Below are positions 40,976 to 41,057 of a stretch of 41,057 bases of DNA, piece after piece. Source of the stretch: Bacteroidales bacterium (GTDB lineage Bacteria; Bacteroidota; Bacteroidia; Bacteroidales; P3); assembly GCA_017443265.1 (NCBI GenBank), contig JAFSOU010000029.1, forward strand, positions 1 through 41,057. The letters run 5' to 3'. Within the stretch, counting starts at the first letter, position 1, and each line of letters opens with the position of its first letter. The notes beneath the pieces are model-generated. The model searched no databases. It had not been told where the DNA came from and saw only the letters and a list, made by a program, of their open reading frames with translations. The position numbers and the translations under genes were made by a program.

Positions 40976-41057
40976 TAACATTTTTTCCGATTATCAAAGT
41001 TTTTCTGTAAAAAAGTTCGGGTTGCAGTTCTAACCATCTGATACACGCTTCGATAGG

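Noticed and set aside
1..41057. tRNA or rRNA genes
   Set aside because: None was recognised on either strand by eye; a covariance-model search would be needed to exclude them fully.

Overview
The window reads as chromosome of an anaerobic Bacteroidales bacterium (phylum Bacteroidota). The evidence is many promoters with the phylum's -7 box (TAnnTTTGCA), few Shine-Dalgarno sequences, and phylum-typical genes: a GldH lipoprotein, a BspA-like leucine-rich-repeat protein, a BatA-type membrane protein, Na+-NQR subunits and a GH3-family enzyme. Genus or species cannot be read from it. Core genes are GC-rich at third positions. The small accessory genes (about 5.27-5.8, 13.4-15.2 and 34.0-37.3 kb) are clearly AT-rich.

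Layout. 1-5 kb: a truncated BspA-like gene on the minus strand, then a BatA/VWA protein, a Sua5/YciO-family protein and an M15 peptidase flanked by two copies of a 70-bp palindromic element. 5-8 kb: a 59-codon gene overlapping a polyvalent-type kinase, then a 5'-nucleotidase split into two genes. 7.7-13.4 kb: GroES-like protein, 7TM-HD phosphohydrolase, a fused NfnAB-type transhydrogenase and thymidylate synthase. 13.4-15.2 kb: two unrecognised envelope proteins. 15.8-19.6 kb: an operon of LolA-like protein, acyltransferase, HAD hydrolase and GH3 ligase. 19.6-22.7 kb: palindromic repeats, a candidate structured RNA, a frameshifted FISUMP-type lipoprotein, and a convergent secreted protein. 23-24.2 kb: an AAA/DUF4143 ATPase. 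24.3-27.9 kb: nqrA, nqrB and nqrC, without nqrDEF. 28-29 kb: a lipoprotein and a small outer-membrane protein. 29.3-33.9 kb: a ferredoxin-like protein and the trimeric [FeFe] hydrogenase hydB-hydA-hydC, closed by a strong terminator.

33.9-37.4 kb is the most unusual part. An orphan piece of Rhs core and five small genes alternate with members of one palindromic repeat family. One small gene resembles colicin-D immunity proteins, and three start inside the last codons of a short upstream reading frame, as immunity genes do behind Rhs toxins. One gene is bracketed by 85-bp direct repeats. I read this as a decayed or cassette-like store of orphan immunity genes. 37.4-40.8 kb, on the minus strand: asd (interrupted by an in-frame amber codon), gldH and uvrC.

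How the genes work together: the NfnAB-type protein, HydABC hydrogenase and Na+-NQR all move electrons among NAD(H), NADP(H), ferredoxin, quinone and H2, so this 24-kb stretch holds much of a fermentative redox-balancing system. The spaces between genes carry at least four families of palindromes and short tandem repeats, some of them directly next to promoters or stop codons.
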